A stretch of DNA of 64,000 nucleotides, from positions 31,886 through 95,885 of the forward strand of contig JAFGIP010000009.1 in the NCBI GenBank assembly GCA_016929525.1. Reading direction: 5' to 3'. This document shows, one piece after another, positions 63,774 to 64,000 of the stretch (position 1 is its first letter; each line of letters begins with the position of its first letter). A program made the translations under genes and the position numbers. The notes under the pieces are model-generated. The model was given only the letters and a program-made list of their open reading frames with translations. It was not told where the DNA came from and did not search any database. Origin of the DNA: Bacteroidales bacterium. Its GTDB lineage: Bacteria; Bacteroidota; Bacteroidia; Bacteroidales; UBA10428.

Positions 63774-64000
63774 AAGAGGTTGTCTTCTAAAAGTCAAAGA
63801 AAAGTAATATTGTCACAAAGACTCTAAATCTCCAAAATACACAAAGAACTTATTTTCAATGTATTAAATTTGTGAATATTTAGTGAATTTGAGTTTTCGT
63901 GGCTAATAATGGACTTTTGAGTTCGTATGTTTGAAAATGAGCTTCGAAAAAAGTAAGTAAATTACTTATGCACCAATTCTCGAAGCTCATGAAAAAAAAG
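63774..64000. mobile_element. Possible insertion-sequence edge (IS1182-like terminal region), incomplete in window
   Basis: agaggttgtcttctaaaagtca reminiscent of IS1182-type termini, followed by nested inverted repeats; no transposase visible. Confidence 0.3.

Overview
AT-rich chromosomal window from a Bacteroidota (Bacteroidales-like) genome with about 60 genes, most of them ordinary. It holds a complete MoxR/DUF58/BatA-E operon, housekeeping genes (truA, aroE, folD, ffh, argS, ligA, dapA, a DEAD-box helicase, acylphosphatase, cstA), one tRNA-Lys(UUU), TPR proteins, a T9SS-sorted trypsin-like protease and two adjacent beta-propeller (PD40-like) surface proteins. The most interesting region is about 4.0-16.1 kb, a chemosensory and response-regulator island. 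It encodes CheY, CheW, CheR, stand-alone receivers, a Crp/Fnr regulator, and a long coiled-coil protein with a CheZ-like D-x-x-x-Q motif. It also encodes a histidine-kinase-like protein whose phospho-acceptor His is replaced by Asn, a GAF/PAS sensor with no output domain, and a hybrid kinase. In this island cheD is broken by an in-frame stop and a frameshift. cheB has lost the end of its receiver and the catalytic Ser/His segment through an internal in-frame deletion. No cheA or MCP gene is visible. The island therefore looks like a decaying or repurposed chemosensory system. No CRISPR array, prophage or clear defence system was seen. The last ~230 bp may be the edge of an insertion sequence. 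All calls come from reading the sequence and the supplied ORF track; no database searches were run.
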